Origin: Nitrosomonadales bacterium
GTDB lineage: Bacteria; Pseudomonadota; Gammaproteobacteria; Burkholderiales; Gallionellaceae
Assembly: GCA_016195965.1 (NCBI GenBank)
Contig: JACPYR010000030.1
Location: 42,821 to 106,820, forward strand
Reading direction: 5' to 3'
Length of the DNA stretch: 64,000 nucleotides
A model generated the notes under the pieces. That model was not told the origin of the DNA. It saw only the letters and a program-made list of their open reading frames with translations, and searched no databases. This document shows positions 19,331 through 28,703 of this stretch, in pieces (position 1 is the first letter of the stretch; each line of letters begins with the position of its first letter). The position numbers and the translations under genes were made by a program.

Positions 19331-20532
19331 CAGAATTTCACTTTGCCTATGATGTCGTAGATGGGGGATAGCACGGACAGCATAACCCAGCCCAGCAGCA
19401 TTCCCAGCACGATGGTCATGGTAGGCTCGATCAAGACTTGGACTTTCTTGATGGAATCCTTAACGTCGCGGTCATAAAAGTAACTGACATTGAGCAGCGC
19501 CTTGTCCAGCGAGCCGGTGGCTTCGCCGACCTTGAGCATGCGTATCACCAAGGGCGGGAACATGCCCGTGTGCTGGAAGCTCTGGGTCAGGTTTTTCCCC
19601 GACTCGATTTCATGTGTGACATCATCCAGGCTCTTGGCGATAGCGCGGTTGCCGACTACATCGCGCGAGTTGGCGATGCAATCGAGGATGCTGATGCCGG
19701 AGCTGTACATCATCGCGAAGGTGTTGGCGAAACGCGCCAAAATAATTTTGCGCAGAATGGGGCCGATGATCCATATGTTCAGTTTGAGTTGGTCGAATCT
19801 GTAGCGCATTCTGGGGCTGGAGGCCATGACCAGTTTGAGAGCGATAGGCAGGGCGATGGGAAGCGCGATCAAAACATACCAGTAACTGACAAAGAATGAT
19901 GAGGTGGCAAGCAACATGCGCGTCTGTATGGGAATATTCTGTCCCATGCCCTGGATGAAGCCGACCAGTTGCGGAACCAGATAAATCATCAGGAAGAATG
20001 TGATCGCGACTACGACGGTGCCGACGAAAGCGGGGTAGAGCAGGATGGTCTTGGTATGGGAGGCCATTTCATCCTGCCATTTTAATGAGGCGGTGATGTG
20101 TTCAAACACCTCCGGCAGGCGTCCGCTTGCTTCACCGGCATGGGTCAGGCTGATGAAAATTTTATCGAATGCGTCGGGGTGCTGTACCATTGCCTCGGAA
20201 AGTTTCTTGCCCCCCTCAATTGTTTCGATCAGGTTGGTGATGATTTCACGGAAATGCGGGTCGCCCATCGAGTCGCGCAGGTCAGCCAGGCTTTCCAGCA
20301 GAGGCACATCGGCGCGGGTAAGCTGTTCGAGATTGAAGAAAAAGGTGATCAGTTCGGTGCGCTTGATTTTGCTATAGCCTAAACCAACTCTGCCGTCATC
20401 AATTTTGGCATCGATCAAATCCAGGCCGCCGCGTTTCAGGCGAAGTTCCAGATCAACTTGATTGGCTGCATCCTGCAGCCCCTTTTGGGTCTTGCCGTGA
20501 TCATCGATTGCCCGGTAGGAATAAAGCGCCAT
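19330..20532 (-). CDS. mshG: MSHA-type pilus inner-membrane platform protein (PulF/PilC family)
   Basis: The 400-aa protein has two T2SSF repeats with three predicted membrane segments (around residues 165-190, 215-235 and 370-392). Typical motifs are FFFNLEQLTRADVPLLESLADLRD, the second-repeat ARFANTFAMMYSSGISILDCI, GMFPPLVIRMLKVGEATGSLD and YFYDRDVKDSIKKV. It anchors the assembly motor in the inner membrane and couples the PulE-type ATPase to pilin extraction. The start follows AAGGAGT. Its stop overlaps the following start by one base (TGATG). Confidence 0.9.
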   Translation of the reverse strand: MALYSYRAIDDHGKTQKGLQDAANQVDLELRLKRGGLDLIDAKIDDGRVGLGYSKIKRTELITFFFNLEQLTRADVPLLESLADLRDSMGDPHFREIITNLIETIEGGKKLSEAMVQHPDAFDKIFISLTHAGEASGRLPEVFEHITASLKWQDEMASHTKTILLYPAFVGTVVVAITFFLMIYLVPQLVGFIQGMGQNIPIQTRMLLATSSFFVSYWYVLIALPIALPIALKLVMASSPRMRYRFDQLKLNIWIIGPILRKIILARFANTFAMMYSSGISILDCIANSRDVVGNRAIAKSLDDVTHEIESGKNLTQSFQHTGMFPPLVIRMLKVGEATGSLDKALLNVSYFYDRDVKDSIKKVQVLIEPTMTIVLGMLLGWVMLSVLSPIYDIIGKVKF

Positions 20533-20543
20533 CCCAGTACTCC

Positions 20544-22262
20544 TTAACCTAGCCTGTCGGTCATGTCCACGATGCGGCCAATTTCCGCAAGCGAGGTAAT
20601 GCCCTGCTGGATGCGTCGGATGCCGTCCGTCGCCAAGGGGCGAAATCCTTTGGCGAGTGCCGCTTCCCTGATTTGGCGAGCGCTGGCGCGATGTGAAATC
20701 AGGTCATCCAGATCGTAATCCATCTTGAGCAATTCCATGATGGCCATGCGTCCTTTGTAGCCCTGATGGTTGCAGGATTCGCAGCCGGCGGCACGATACA
20801 GGGTGATGTCCTGTTGGGGCGAGAGGCCCAGCAGCTTGCGTTCCGACAAGTCAGGGGAATACGGATATTTGCACACGGTGCAGAGTATGCGCACGAGACG
20901 TTGTGCCACGATGCCGATGATGTTGCCCGCCATGATGTCAGGCTGGATGCCGATATCCAGCAGGCGCGGAATGGCTCCGATAGCCGAGTTGGTGTGCAGC
21001 GTCGAATACACCTGATGTCCTGTCATCGCGGCGCGGAATGCCATTTCGGCGGTGGGATTGTCGCGGATCTCACCGACCAGAATTATGTCCGGATCCTGGC
21101 GCATCATGGAGCGGATGCCGTTGGCAAAATCCAGCTTGGCCGATTCGTTTACCGAAGTCTGACGGATCAGCGCGAGCGGGTATTCGACCGGATCTTCCAG
21201 CGTCATGATGTTGACCGACTCGGTGTTGATGTGGCTCAACACCGAATACAGCGTGGTGGTCTTGCCGCTGCCGGTGGGGCCGGTCACCAGCACGATACCC
21301 TCAGGCTTGGCTATGATCGTCTTCAGGATGCTGAGCGCGGTATTATCCAGGCCCAGTTGATCGAGAGGCACGATACCCTTTTGCCTATCGAGAATGCGCA
21401 GCACCAGGTTTTCGCCGTGCGTAGTGGGGTGCGACGCCACCCGGAAATCGATAGGCCGGCCCGACAGGCGCAGGGAGATGCGTCCGTCCTGCGGCGCGCG
21501 AGTTTCGGCGATGTTCATGTTGCTCATCACCTTCATGCGCACCACCATCGCCGGCCAGAAGCTCTTGTGCAGGCTGCGCACCTGGCGCAATACGCCGTCG
21601 ATGCGGTAACGGATGCGTAGGAAGCTGCTTTCCGGTTCGAAGTGGATATCCGAAGCGCCGCGCTGCACCGCTTCGGTGAGCAGCGCGTCAATCAGGCGCA
21701 CCACCGGCTGGCTGAATTCGTTGACGCCGGATTGCAGAGTCTGATATTCCATCTCGCCGGGCTCGATCTCGTGCAGAATACCGTCGATCGAAAGTTCGAA
21801 ACCGTAATACTGATCGATTGCGCGCAGGATGTCGGATTCGCTGGCGAGTTGCGTGACCAGCCGGTATTCATCCTTGAGCAGCGCTCGCACCTGATCCAGT
21901 GCGATGATGTTGTCCGGGTCGGCAATCGCCAGGGTCAGGATGCGTGCGACCTGATCCACAGACAGGGGCAACAATTGATAACGCCGCGCGACATCTTTTG
22001 GAATCAGGCCCAATGCCGAGGAGTCTATGATGATGGAAGAAAGGTCTACGCTTTCCTGGCCTAGATTTTCCGACAAGACATCGCGGATGGTGGCTTCGGA
22101 GAGGAAGCCCAGCCTGACCAGCAAGCGGCCCAGGGGCTGATGCGACTTGCCCTGCTCCTGCAAGGCGATGCGCAACTGGTCGTCGCTGATCACACATTTG
22201 CTGACCAGTATTTGTCCCAGTTGCTGCTGGGGATGATTGCCTAAAATCTGATTTTCAGTCAT
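20544..22262 (-). CDS. mshE: MSHA-type pilus assembly ATPase (PulE/GspE family)
   Basis: The 572-aa hexameric motor has an N-terminal MshEN-type domain (residues about 10-150, with LGQILVSKCVISDDQLRIAL and LGRLLVRLGFLSEATI repeats, the fold that binds c-di-GMP in MshE), Walker A GPTGSGKTTTLYS, the Asp and His boxes (EDPVEYPL, RQDPDIILVGEIRD, STLHTNSA) and a four-cysteine zinc site (CTVC and CESC). Powering of pilus extension is known for the family. A diguanylate cyclase is encoded at 61.3 kb, but a link is only a guess. Confidence 0.93.
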   Translation of the reverse strand: MTENQILGNHPQQQLGQILVSKCVISDDQLRIALQEQGKSHQPLGRLLVRLGFLSEATIRDVLSENLGQESVDLSSIIIDSSALGLIPKDVARRYQLLPLSVDQVARILTLAIADPDNIIALDQVRALLKDEYRLVTQLASESDILRAIDQYYGFELSIDGILHEIEPGEMEYQTLQSGVNEFSQPVVRLIDALLTEAVQRGASDIHFEPESSFLRIRYRIDGVLRQVRSLHKSFWPAMVVRMKVMSNMNIAETRAPQDGRISLRLSGRPIDFRVASHPTTHGENLVLRILDRQKGIVPLDQLGLDNTALSILKTIIAKPEGIVLVTGPTGSGKTTTLYSVLSHINTESVNIMTLEDPVEYPLALIRQTSVNESAKLDFANGIRSMMRQDPDIILVGEIRDNPTAEMAFRAAMTGHQVYSTLHTNSAIGAIPRLLDIGIQPDIMAGNIIGIVAQRLVRILCTVCKYPYSPDLSERKLLGLSPQQDITLYRAAGCESCNHQGYKGRMAIMELLKMDYDLDDLISHRASARQIREAALAKGFRPLATDGIRRIQQGITSLAEIGRIVDMTDRLG

Positions 22263-22283
22263 CTGATTTCTGGTTGAGGTGGT

Positions 22284-23435
22284 TCAGCGCATCAGGGCAT
22301 CAATGCGCTGTGAAATTTGTGCGTGGTCAAAACCCACACTCCGATCCGGATCAAGTTGCAAGGCTTGCCGGTAATACTGGGCGGCAGGCTTTGCCTGCCC
22401 AAGGTGATCCAGGCTGACGGCCAAATTAAAGGTTAATTCGGCATTGTTGGGTTCCAACTGGTATGCCTTGAAATAGGCCAGGTGCGCTTCTGCCCAGCGG
22501 TCCTGTTCGGCGTAGCGGTCGCCCAGCGCAAAATGCAGCGAGGATGAATCGGGCTGTTCGTTGAGCAGGGTTTTAAGGCGGCTGATGCGGTTGCTGTCGA
22601 TGGTTAACGCGGACATTCCCGCATTCGCCACGGCATTGCGCGGATCGAGCGCCAAGGCTTGCGCGTAATAGTGTGCCGCCAAACTATCGGCGCCGCGATG
22701 TTGTGCGGTGGCGGCCATTCCGAGCCGCGCGTCGATATTGCGCTCGTCGATATGTAGTGCATCTTGATACAGTTGCTGCGCCTGCAAGTAGTGTCCGCCG
22801 CGATATGCGATATAGGCATTGTTGAGGATGAGATCAATGGATTCGTCCCGATGCGGTTCACCAGGCGGGGAAGTATTGTCGCGCGCATGCGGCGTCTCGG
22901 CGGCAAGCTGCGATGCATGTGATCGCCGTTTGGTATGGGACGGTGCCGCAGCAATTTTAGGGGCAGCGCGATGGGGCGCGGTTTTCCCTGCGGGCGGTGC
23001 GGCATGTGCTGGCGGAGCAGGGGCTGCGGGCTGCGATGAAACCATGCCCGGCACCAGATTGCCGGGGGGCAATGCGGAGGGCACCGGTTTTGCGAGCGGC
23101 GCGCCCCCTGTCGTTTTGATGGAAGTCCGGGGCGCGTCAGCAGAGACGGTGTACCACACGTAACCGGCCCACAGGGTGAGCAATAAAACCGTGCTGCCCA
23201 GGGCGATCAAAATATTGCGATGTATACCCCTCTGTGCAAACGGCGCTGTCTGTAGTTTTGCGCTAAACAGATTCTGTCCGGCGCTGCGGGCTTGCTTGGC
23301 CGTTGGTGCGGTCGAGGTTGCGGCATGTTCCGGAGTAGGGGCGGAATTGGGCAACATCCCCGCTTGGGCCGCATCCCTATCTTGCGCGGATTGCGCCAGC
23401 TGAGATTTTTTTCGGGCATCCAATAACAGGCTCAT
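22284..23435 (-). CDS. TPR protein of the MSHA-type locus (MshN-like)
   Basis: The 383-aa protein has a cytoplasmic N-terminus, one membrane segment (ILIALGSTVLLLTLWAGYVWY, about residues 76-96), a Pro/Ala-rich spacer (residues about 100-190) and a C-terminal array of at least four TPR-like repeats (NAYIAYRGGHYLQAQQLYQ, ARLGMAATAQHRGADSLAAHY, HFALGDRYAEQDRWAEAHLAY, TFNLAVSLDHLGQAKPAAQYY). This is the MshN layout, a periplasmic TPR partner that probably helps secretin or pilus assembly. The place between mshL and mshE also fits. Confidence 0.8.
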   Translation of the reverse strand: MSLLLDARKKSQLAQSAQDRDAAQAGMLPNSAPTPEHAATSTAPTAKQARSAGQNLFSAKLQTAPFAQRGIHRNILIALGSTVLLLTLWAGYVWYTVSADAPRTSIKTTGGAPLAKPVPSALPPGNLVPGMVSSQPAAPAPPAHAAPPAGKTAPHRAAPKIAAAPSHTKRRSHASQLAAETPHARDNTSPPGEPHRDESIDLILNNAYIAYRGGHYLQAQQLYQDALHIDERNIDARLGMAATAQHRGADSLAAHYYAQALALDPRNAVANAGMSALTIDSNRISRLKTLLNEQPDSSSLHFALGDRYAEQDRWAEAHLAYFKAYQLEPNNAELTFNLAVSLDHLGQAKPAAQYYRQALQLDPDRSVGFDHAQISQRIDALMR

Positions 23436-23447
23436 GTTCTGGTCTCG

Positions 23448-25235
23448 CTAAGGATGGCTTTCGGCCGATTCCTGGAAAAACTTTTGATCCGGCAAGCTGC
23501 TGCGGAACTCGCGGAAATCAGCATCCACACTGGCAGTTTTAAGGACGACAGGGCGCAGGAAAATCACCAGTTCAGTTTTGGTTGTCGTGTCGTTGCGGTG
23601 CTGAAACAGGTTGCCCAGTATCGGGATACGCCCCAGCAGCGGCACTTCATCGGTGTAATTGTCCACGCGATCCTCCATCAGGCCGCCCAGTACGGCGATC
23701 TGATTGTTTTCAATTTTCAGCACCGACTCCATCTCGCGTGTCGATGTTTGCGGAACCGAATTGGGTATGGCGAGTCCCGGCGTGGGGTCGGGAGCATTCT
23801 TGAGAAAGCGCGTGATGGACGGACGAATGTTGAGCAGCACGGTATCGCTGTCGTTGATCTGCGGCGTGACACTCATCGTGAAGCCGATCGGCACCGTATG
23901 CACGGTGGTGGTATAGGTGGGGATGGCCTGGCAGGGCGTCGGAGAGCAGGGCGCAACGGTGGAGTTGACGATGAAATATACCTTGTTGTCCACTACACGC
24001 AGCATGGCGGTCTGGTTGTTCATCACGCTCAGTTTTGGGCTGGACAGCACCTTGACCTTGCCAAATGACTCCAGCAACGAGAGCGACGCGGCGATGCTGC
24101 CCAGCTGCGAGGTGGGGTTGAGATAGTTCAGCGTGAACATGCTGCCCGTCGGCGTGCTAGGCAAGCCGGTCGTTCCGGCTTGTGACAAGGTGAATCCTGC
24201 GGTGCCGAGCTTGGCGCCCGACCAGTCGATGCCCTGCTGGTAATTGTCGCTCAGTTGTACTTCGGCGATGGTGGCCTCGATCAATACCTGGCGCTGGGCA
24301 TTGCTCATGACCCGGTCTATGAATTCCTGGATTTTTTCGTGCTGCTTTCCGGTGGCGCGCACCGTGATGATGCCATTCTCCTGATTCGTGATGACCGAAG
24401 CCGCTTCACGGAAGGTGTTGCGTTTGATGATGGTCATGCCCCCTTCTTCCACGTTGACCGGGTTGGGGCTGTTTTCAATGCCGCCCCTGGGAGCGCTCTT
24501 TCTTTTGCCGCTGGCGGGTTGCGTGCCGGTACCGGTGCTGCTGGCTTCCTTGGTTTGCTGCACAGAGGTCTCGCTGGAGCCTTCGGGCAATATCTTGTCG
24601 GTTTCATGCAGAATATCCTTGATGTTCTGCGTCAGGGTTTCCCAGAAGTGGTTTCTGGAGGTGTTCTTGATGGTCAGCGAAGAGTTGTTGCTGCCCGAAC
24701 CGCTCGAAGTCGTCGTGCCGCTAGGCGCATTGGAGCCGACCTGTGTGGTGTTGGATATCCCGCCCTCCGAGTCGCGCGCCATGTTCACGTAATCGATTTT
24801 GTAGTTATGCAAATAGGGGGTGTCCGGCATCACGGTCAGGGTGCCGTTGTTCAGCTCATAGCGCATTTCGACTTGCCGGGCGATGCGTGTCAGGATTTGC
24901 GGCAGCGTCTGGTCGATGGCGTTGACCGTTACGGTTCCCTGGATGCCTGCTTGAATGTCGAGGTTGATTTTTGCGTCGCGCGCCAGGGCAAATAAAATTT
25001 CCTGTGCGGGTACATCAGTGACTACCACGCTGTAAGTATCAACTTTTCCGGCTGGTTTGGGCGGCGGCAGTATGACGCTGCCTTTGATTGGCTGTGGGGC
25101 GGCTGCTTCGGGTAGGTCGGCGGGACGCTGGATGTGCTGGTCGGCGGGCTTGATCGGTTTCGTGCCGCAGCCGGACAGGATTATTCCGATTGAGGTTCCT
25201 GCAGCATAGAGACAAACCAAGTTGCGTGAACGCAT
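23448..25235 (-). CDS. mshL: MSHA-type pilus secretin
   Basis: The 595-aa protein is an outer-membrane secretin, the exit gate for the pilus. It has a lipoprotein signal with lipobox LSGC (Cys23), a Pro-rich spacer, an STN-like N0 domain (residues about 70-150, DVPAQEILFALARDAKINLDI), an N1 region with low-complexity Ser/Gly/Thr segments, and the secretin beta-domain (VLIEATIAEVQLSDNYQQGIDW, VLSSPKLSVMNNQTAMLRV, GFTMSVTPQIND, VLGGLMEDRVDNYTDEVPLLG, TELVIFLRP). Order and length agree with MshL. Confidence 0.92.
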   Translation of the reverse strand: MRSRNLVCLYAAGTSIGIILSGCGTKPIKPADQHIQRPADLPEAAAPQPIKGSVILPPPKPAGKVDTYSVVVTDVPAQEILFALARDAKINLDIQAGIQGTVTVNAIDQTLPQILTRIARQVEMRYELNNGTLTVMPDTPYLHNYKIDYVNMARDSEGGISNTTQVGSNAPSGTTTSSGSGSNNSSLTIKNTSRNHFWETLTQNIKDILHETDKILPEGSSETSVQQTKEASSTGTGTQPASGKRKSAPRGGIENSPNPVNVEEGGMTIIKRNTFREAASVITNQENGIITVRATGKQHEKIQEFIDRVMSNAQRQVLIEATIAEVQLSDNYQQGIDWSGAKLGTAGFTLSQAGTTGLPSTPTGSMFTLNYLNPTSQLGSIAASLSLLESFGKVKVLSSPKLSVMNNQTAMLRVVDNKVYFIVNSTVAPCSPTPCQAIPTYTTTVHTVPIGFTMSVTPQINDSDTVLLNIRPSITRFLKNAPDPTPGLAIPNSVPQTSTREMESVLKIENNQIAVLGGLMEDRVDNYTDEVPLLGRIPILGNLFQHRNDTTTKTELVIFLRPVVLKTASVDADFREFRSSLPDQKFFQESAESHP

Positions 25236-25318
25236 GTTCTCCCCCGCTTTGCTGTGATCTTATTGGACAGACTAACAGCTTTGCGGGGATAGCTCAATAC
25301 GCTATTCCGCATGGAAAG

Positions 25319-26779
25319 TCATTCACGAAAAACATAGGCCGTGGCGGCAAAGGTATCCTGATAGCGGGCGGGCAAATCCCTGATTGCATTTTTTGCCGCA
25401 TCGGCGGACGAATATGCGCCGTAGAGTACACGTATCCCGTCTTTACCATTGGCGGGGACTGGCAGCAGATAGATTTCGGAAAGCACCCCCAGTGATTTTG
25501 CGCGCAACAGGAATCCTTCCAGACGCTTCGGGTCGATTTCCGCCTTGTAGAATAACTGGATGCTCGCCACGGCATTTTTCTGCTCGCGCAACTGTCGGCC
25601 CGCAGCCAGGCGTTGCTCGAACAGGCTGGATTTTTGCGTTGTCGTTTTGACGTGTGTTGCCTGTTCAAGCGGCGCTTGGGCAACGGCAGGAAGCGTATCT
25701 TTGCTGGGCGGAGTATTGTCTGCCGGGTGTTGGGCAGCAGACTCGTTATTGATGGCTTCTATCTTGCTGTTGCCATATCCGGGAACATGAACTTCATCTT
25801 TGGATAATTCGGAAGGGTGGCTGGCCGTTTCACCGCGAGGGGCGCTAATCGCTGCGTCTGGTCTCTTGCCCCCGGCCTGCGTTCCCAGCATCCACCAGGC
25901 CGCGACTGCAAATAAAATCACGGCGGTTGCCGCGCCTCCCAACAGTAATTTTTTGTCGGGCATGCGCGGCGCGATCTTGAGTTCGCTGTCGCGCATTGCA
26001 GCCTGCACATGGCGTACTTCGATGTTGTGGGTGTCTTCAACGAAGGCGGCCAGCAATGATTTGTCGGCGAGGATATTGACGCGGCGCATTAATCCGTTGG
26101 ATGCCCTGGCGATTAGTTTGAGGGCGTCTGGAGAGAAGATGTCCGGACCGTGGTACCCCGCCGCACGCATACGGAACATCAGGTAGTTTTCCAGGATGTT
26201 GCGGGACAGCGGTTGTATATGGAAATGATGCGCAATGCGGTCTTTCATCTGGCGCATGTTGGGCTGGTCCAGTTTGGCGTTTAATTCCGGTTGGCCGAAC
26301 AGGACTATTTGCAGCAGTTTGGCGTTGCCCACTTGCAGGTTGTGCAGCAGGCGTAATTCTTCCAGCGTGTCGGTGGGCATCGCGTGAGCCTCATCCACCA
26401 GTACAACGATGCGCTTGCCTTCGCGGGCTTTCTCTTCGAGCTTGTTCTGGATGCTTTGCATGATGATGCCGACCCGTTCGCCTTCGATGTTCAGTCCGAG
26501 GCCGTCGGCTATCGCGTACAACATCTCTTCGCGCGACAAGCTGGGGTTGGCCAGATAAATGGGCTCAATGTGCGGCGGCAGTTTTTTGAGCAGCATCCTG
26601 CACAGCATGGTTTTCCCGCTGCCCACCTCGCCGCTGACATTGATGATGCCCTCCACTTCGCTGATGGAGTAGATCAGCGCGTCAAGAATTTCACCGCGAT
26701 TGGCGCCGGAAAAAAAGAATTCCGTCACGGGTGTGATCCGGAAGGGTGGCTCGGACAGCCCGAAGTGCTCTAAATACAT
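25319..26779 (-). CDS. mshM: ExeA/MshM-like AAA+ ATPase with a C-terminal SPOR-like domain
   Basis: The 486-aa protein begins MYLEHFGLSEPPFRITP, the typical start of ExeA-family ATPases. It has Walker A GEVGSGKTMLCRMLL, Walker B RIVVLVDEAHAMP and a C-terminal AAA lid to about residue 270. A membrane segment (LLLGGAATAVILFAVAAWWML, about 279-299) leads to a periplasmic part that ends in a SPOR-like fold (VASIQLFYKAEIDPKRLEGFLLRAKSL split, IRVLYGAYSSADAAKNAI). SPOR domains bind denuded peptidoglycan, so it may help the secretin cross the wall. It is the first gene of the minus-strand operon. Confidence 0.85.
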   Translation of the reverse strand: MYLEHFGLSEPPFRITPVTEFFFSGANRGEILDALIYSISEVEGIINVSGEVGSGKTMLCRMLLKKLPPHIEPIYLANPSLSREEMLYAIADGLGLNIEGERVGIIMQSIQNKLEEKAREGKRIVVLVDEAHAMPTDTLEELRLLHNLQVGNAKLLQIVLFGQPELNAKLDQPNMRQMKDRIAHHFHIQPLSRNILENYLMFRMRAAGYHGPDIFSPDALKLIARASNGLMRRVNILADKSLLAAFVEDTHNIEVRHVQAAMRDSELKIAPRMPDKKLLLGGAATAVILFAVAAWWMLGTQAGGKRPDAAISAPRGETASHPSELSKDEVHVPGYGNSKIEAINNESAAQHPADNTPPSKDTLPAVAQAPLEQATHVKTTTQKSSLFEQRLAAGRQLREQKNAVASIQLFYKAEIDPKRLEGFLLRAKSLGVLSEIYLLPVPANGKDGIRVLYGAYSSADAAKNAIRDLPARYQDTFAATAYVFRE

Positions 26780-27103
26780 GCCTTGGCCCTATATGTTGAA
26801 TTTCTCATGCGTCCCTGTGCGACTATCTGGCGTCGCGCGGTTGTTGCCAGGCAACCCGGTTGCTGTTGCCGGCAAAAATTTCAGGGGCGCAGCAATATCA
26901 TAACCTTCCTGTTCACGTAAAGGGGGTGTCGAGGTTGCGTTCAATTTGCGCCTATGGCAATCGGAACCGAGCGCCGAGCATAACGGCAAGTGCGCTCAAG
27001 CTCAATAGCAAAATATAGGGATATTGATATTGAGGTCAATTAGTTGGGGATTGTCGATCCAGTAGTTTAGAATGCGCCCTTTGGTTTGTTTAGGGCGTAG
27101 ACT
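26780..27103. other. divergent intergenic region between the pilus locus and mlaF
   Basis: This 324-bp gap must hold the promoters for the pilus operon (minus) and the mla operon (plus). I see an AT-rich stretch at 27000-27045 and a possible -10 (TAGAAT at 27068-27073), but no -35 at convincing spacing. Small reading frames here are not supported. Confidence 0.5.
27075..27097 (+). promoter_or_regulatory. hairpin covering the mlaF ribosome site
   Basis: CGCCCT (27075-27080) pairs with AGGGCG (27092-27097) across an 11-nt loop. The right arm holds the only purine-rich ribosome-site candidate (AGGG) 8 nt before the TTG start, so folding could lower translation. Function is inferred. Confidence 0.4.
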
Positions 27104-27907
27104 TTGTCTTCATCAGCTGTGGTTGAAATTCGCGACCTGCATTTTGCCTACGATAAGCGTGCCATTTTGAAAGGCATCAATATGACTTTCCATAAAGGGA
27201 AGGTGATTGCCATCATGGGGCTGAGCGGTTGCGGCAAGACAACGCTGCTGCGCCATATAGGCGGGGTGCTCAAGCCGACCAAGGGCTATGTCAAAATTGG
27301 CGGGCAGGTCATTCACGAGCTGGATCAGGCCGGGTTATATGCGATGCGCCGCAAGATGGGCATGCTGTTCCAGTTTGGCGCGTTGTTTACCGACATGTCG
27401 GTGTATGACAACGTTGCGTTTCAAATGCGCGAACATACCGATCTGCCGGAAGAGCTGATACACGACCTGGTGTTAATGAAGCTGCATGCGGTGGGTTTGC
27501 GCGGCACGCAGCATCTGATGCCCTCGGAATTATCCGGCGGTATGGCGCGGCGCGTGGCTTTGGCGCGTACCGTCGCGCTTGACCCGATGCTGATCATGTA
27601 TGACGAGCCGTTTGCCGGGCTGGACCCCATTTCCCTGTCGGTCGTGGGGGATTTGATCCGCCGCCTGAATGATGCGCTGGGCGCGACTTCTGTGGTGGTA
27701 ACCCACGATGTGCAGGAATCGCTTAAGATTGTCGATTACATTTATTTTATGGAAAATGGCGTGATCGTGGCGGAAGGGTCGCCCGATGAAATCCGCGCAT
27801 CGGGTAAAGCTTTTGTACACCAGTTTGTGCATGGCGAGATGGACGGGCCGGTACCGTTCCACTATCCCGGCGGGGATTACCGCCAAGATATGAATTTGCG
27901 AGCCTGA
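27104..27907 (+). CDS. mlaF: phospholipid transport ABC ATPase MlaF
   Basis: MlaF is the ATPase of the MlaFEDB complex, which moves phospholipids between the inner and outer membranes and keeps outer-membrane lipid asymmetry. The 267-aa protein has Walker A GLSGCGKTT, the Q-loop (MLFQFGALF), signature ELSGGMARRVALAR, Walker B MLIMYDEPFAGLDP and the switch His in VVTHDVQE. The C-terminal HGEMDGPVPFHYPG extension is typical. The start is an uncommon TTG at 27104; a GTG at 27119 is an alternative. It is the first gene of mlaFEDCB. Confidence 0.94.
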   Translation: MSSSAVVEIRDLHFAYDKRAILKGINMTFHKGKVIAIMGLSGCGKTTLLRHIGGVLKPTKGYVKIGGQVIHELDQAGLYAMRRKMGMLFQFGALFTDMSVYDNVAFQMREHTDLPEELIHDLVLMKLHAVGLRGTQHLMPSELSGGMARRVALARTVALDPMLIMYDEPFAGLDPISLSVVGDLIRRLNDALGATSVVVTHDVQESLKIVDYIYFMENGVIVAEGSPDEIRASGKAFVHQFVHGEMDGPVPFHYPGGDYRQDMNLRA

Positions 27908-27911
27908 CACT

Positions 27912-28700
27912 ATGCCGTACGCACATGCAATTAGAGCGATTGGACACCGCGTTATCGACGCGGTATGGCGTTTGGGCAAGGCTGCGCGCTTCTTTTTTTT
28001 CACGCTGAAGTATTCGAGCAACAGTTTTCGGCGCTTTCACCTGATCGTCAAAGAACTGTTTTCCACGGGTGTGTTGTCGCTGATCATCATCATCGTGGCG
28101 GGGCTGTTCGTCGGGATGGTGTTGGGCTTGCAGGGGTATGAAACGCTGAAGCGCTACGGTTCCGAATCGGCGTTGGGCAGCATGGTGGCGTTGAGCCTGG
28201 TGCGAGAGCTGGGGCCGGTGATGGCGGCGCTGCTGTTCGCCAGCCGCGCCGGCTCGGCGATGACCGCTGAGATCGGGCTGATGAAGGCGACCGAGCAAAT
28301 TTCGGCGATGGAGATGATGGCGGTGAACCCGATTGCGCGCATCGTTGCGCCGCGTTTCTGGGCGGGCGTGATCTCGATGCCCTTGCTGGCCGCGATGTTC
28401 AGCGCAGCGGGCATATTCGGCGGTTACTTTGTCGGGGTTGTGCAGATCGGGGTGGATGAGGGATCGTTCTGGTCGCAAATGCAGGCCGCAGTGGATTTTC
28501 GCGATGACATCATGAACGGGGTAATCAAGAGTATTGTGTTCGGTACGGTGGTGACGATTATCGCCCTGTTTGAGGGTTATGACGCGCCGCCAACCGCAGA
28601 AGGGGTCTCAGGCGCGACTACGCGCACCGTGGTGACCTCGTCGCTGGCGATCTTGATGCTGGATTTTGTGTTGACTTCAATCATGTTTAAAGGGAATTGA
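27912..28700 (+). CDS. mlaE: phospholipid transport permease MlaE
   Basis: MlaE is the inner-membrane permease of the Mla complex. The 262-aa protein has the family's hydrophobic segments and conserved core (ALGSMVALSLVRELGPVMAALLFASR written in parts, GSAMTAEIGLMKATEQISAMEMMAVNP split, RFWAGVISMPLL). It begins 4 nt after mlaF. The first 45 residues (MPYAHAIRAIGHRVIDAVW) form the interfacial helix. No defects seen. Confidence 0.94.
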   Translation: MPYAHAIRAIGHRVIDAVWRLGKAARFFFFTLKYSSNSFRRFHLIVKELFSTGVLSLIIIIVAGLFVGMVLGLQGYETLKRYGSESALGSMVALSLVRELGPVMAALLFASRAGSAMTAEIGLMKATEQISAMEMMAVNPIARIVAPRFWAGVISMPLLAAMFSAAGIFGGYFVGVVQIGVDEGSFWSQMQAAVDFRDDIMNGVIKSIVFGTVVTIIALFEGYDAPPTAEGVSGATTRTVVTSSLAILMLDFVLTSIMFKGN

Positions 28701-28703
28701 GTT

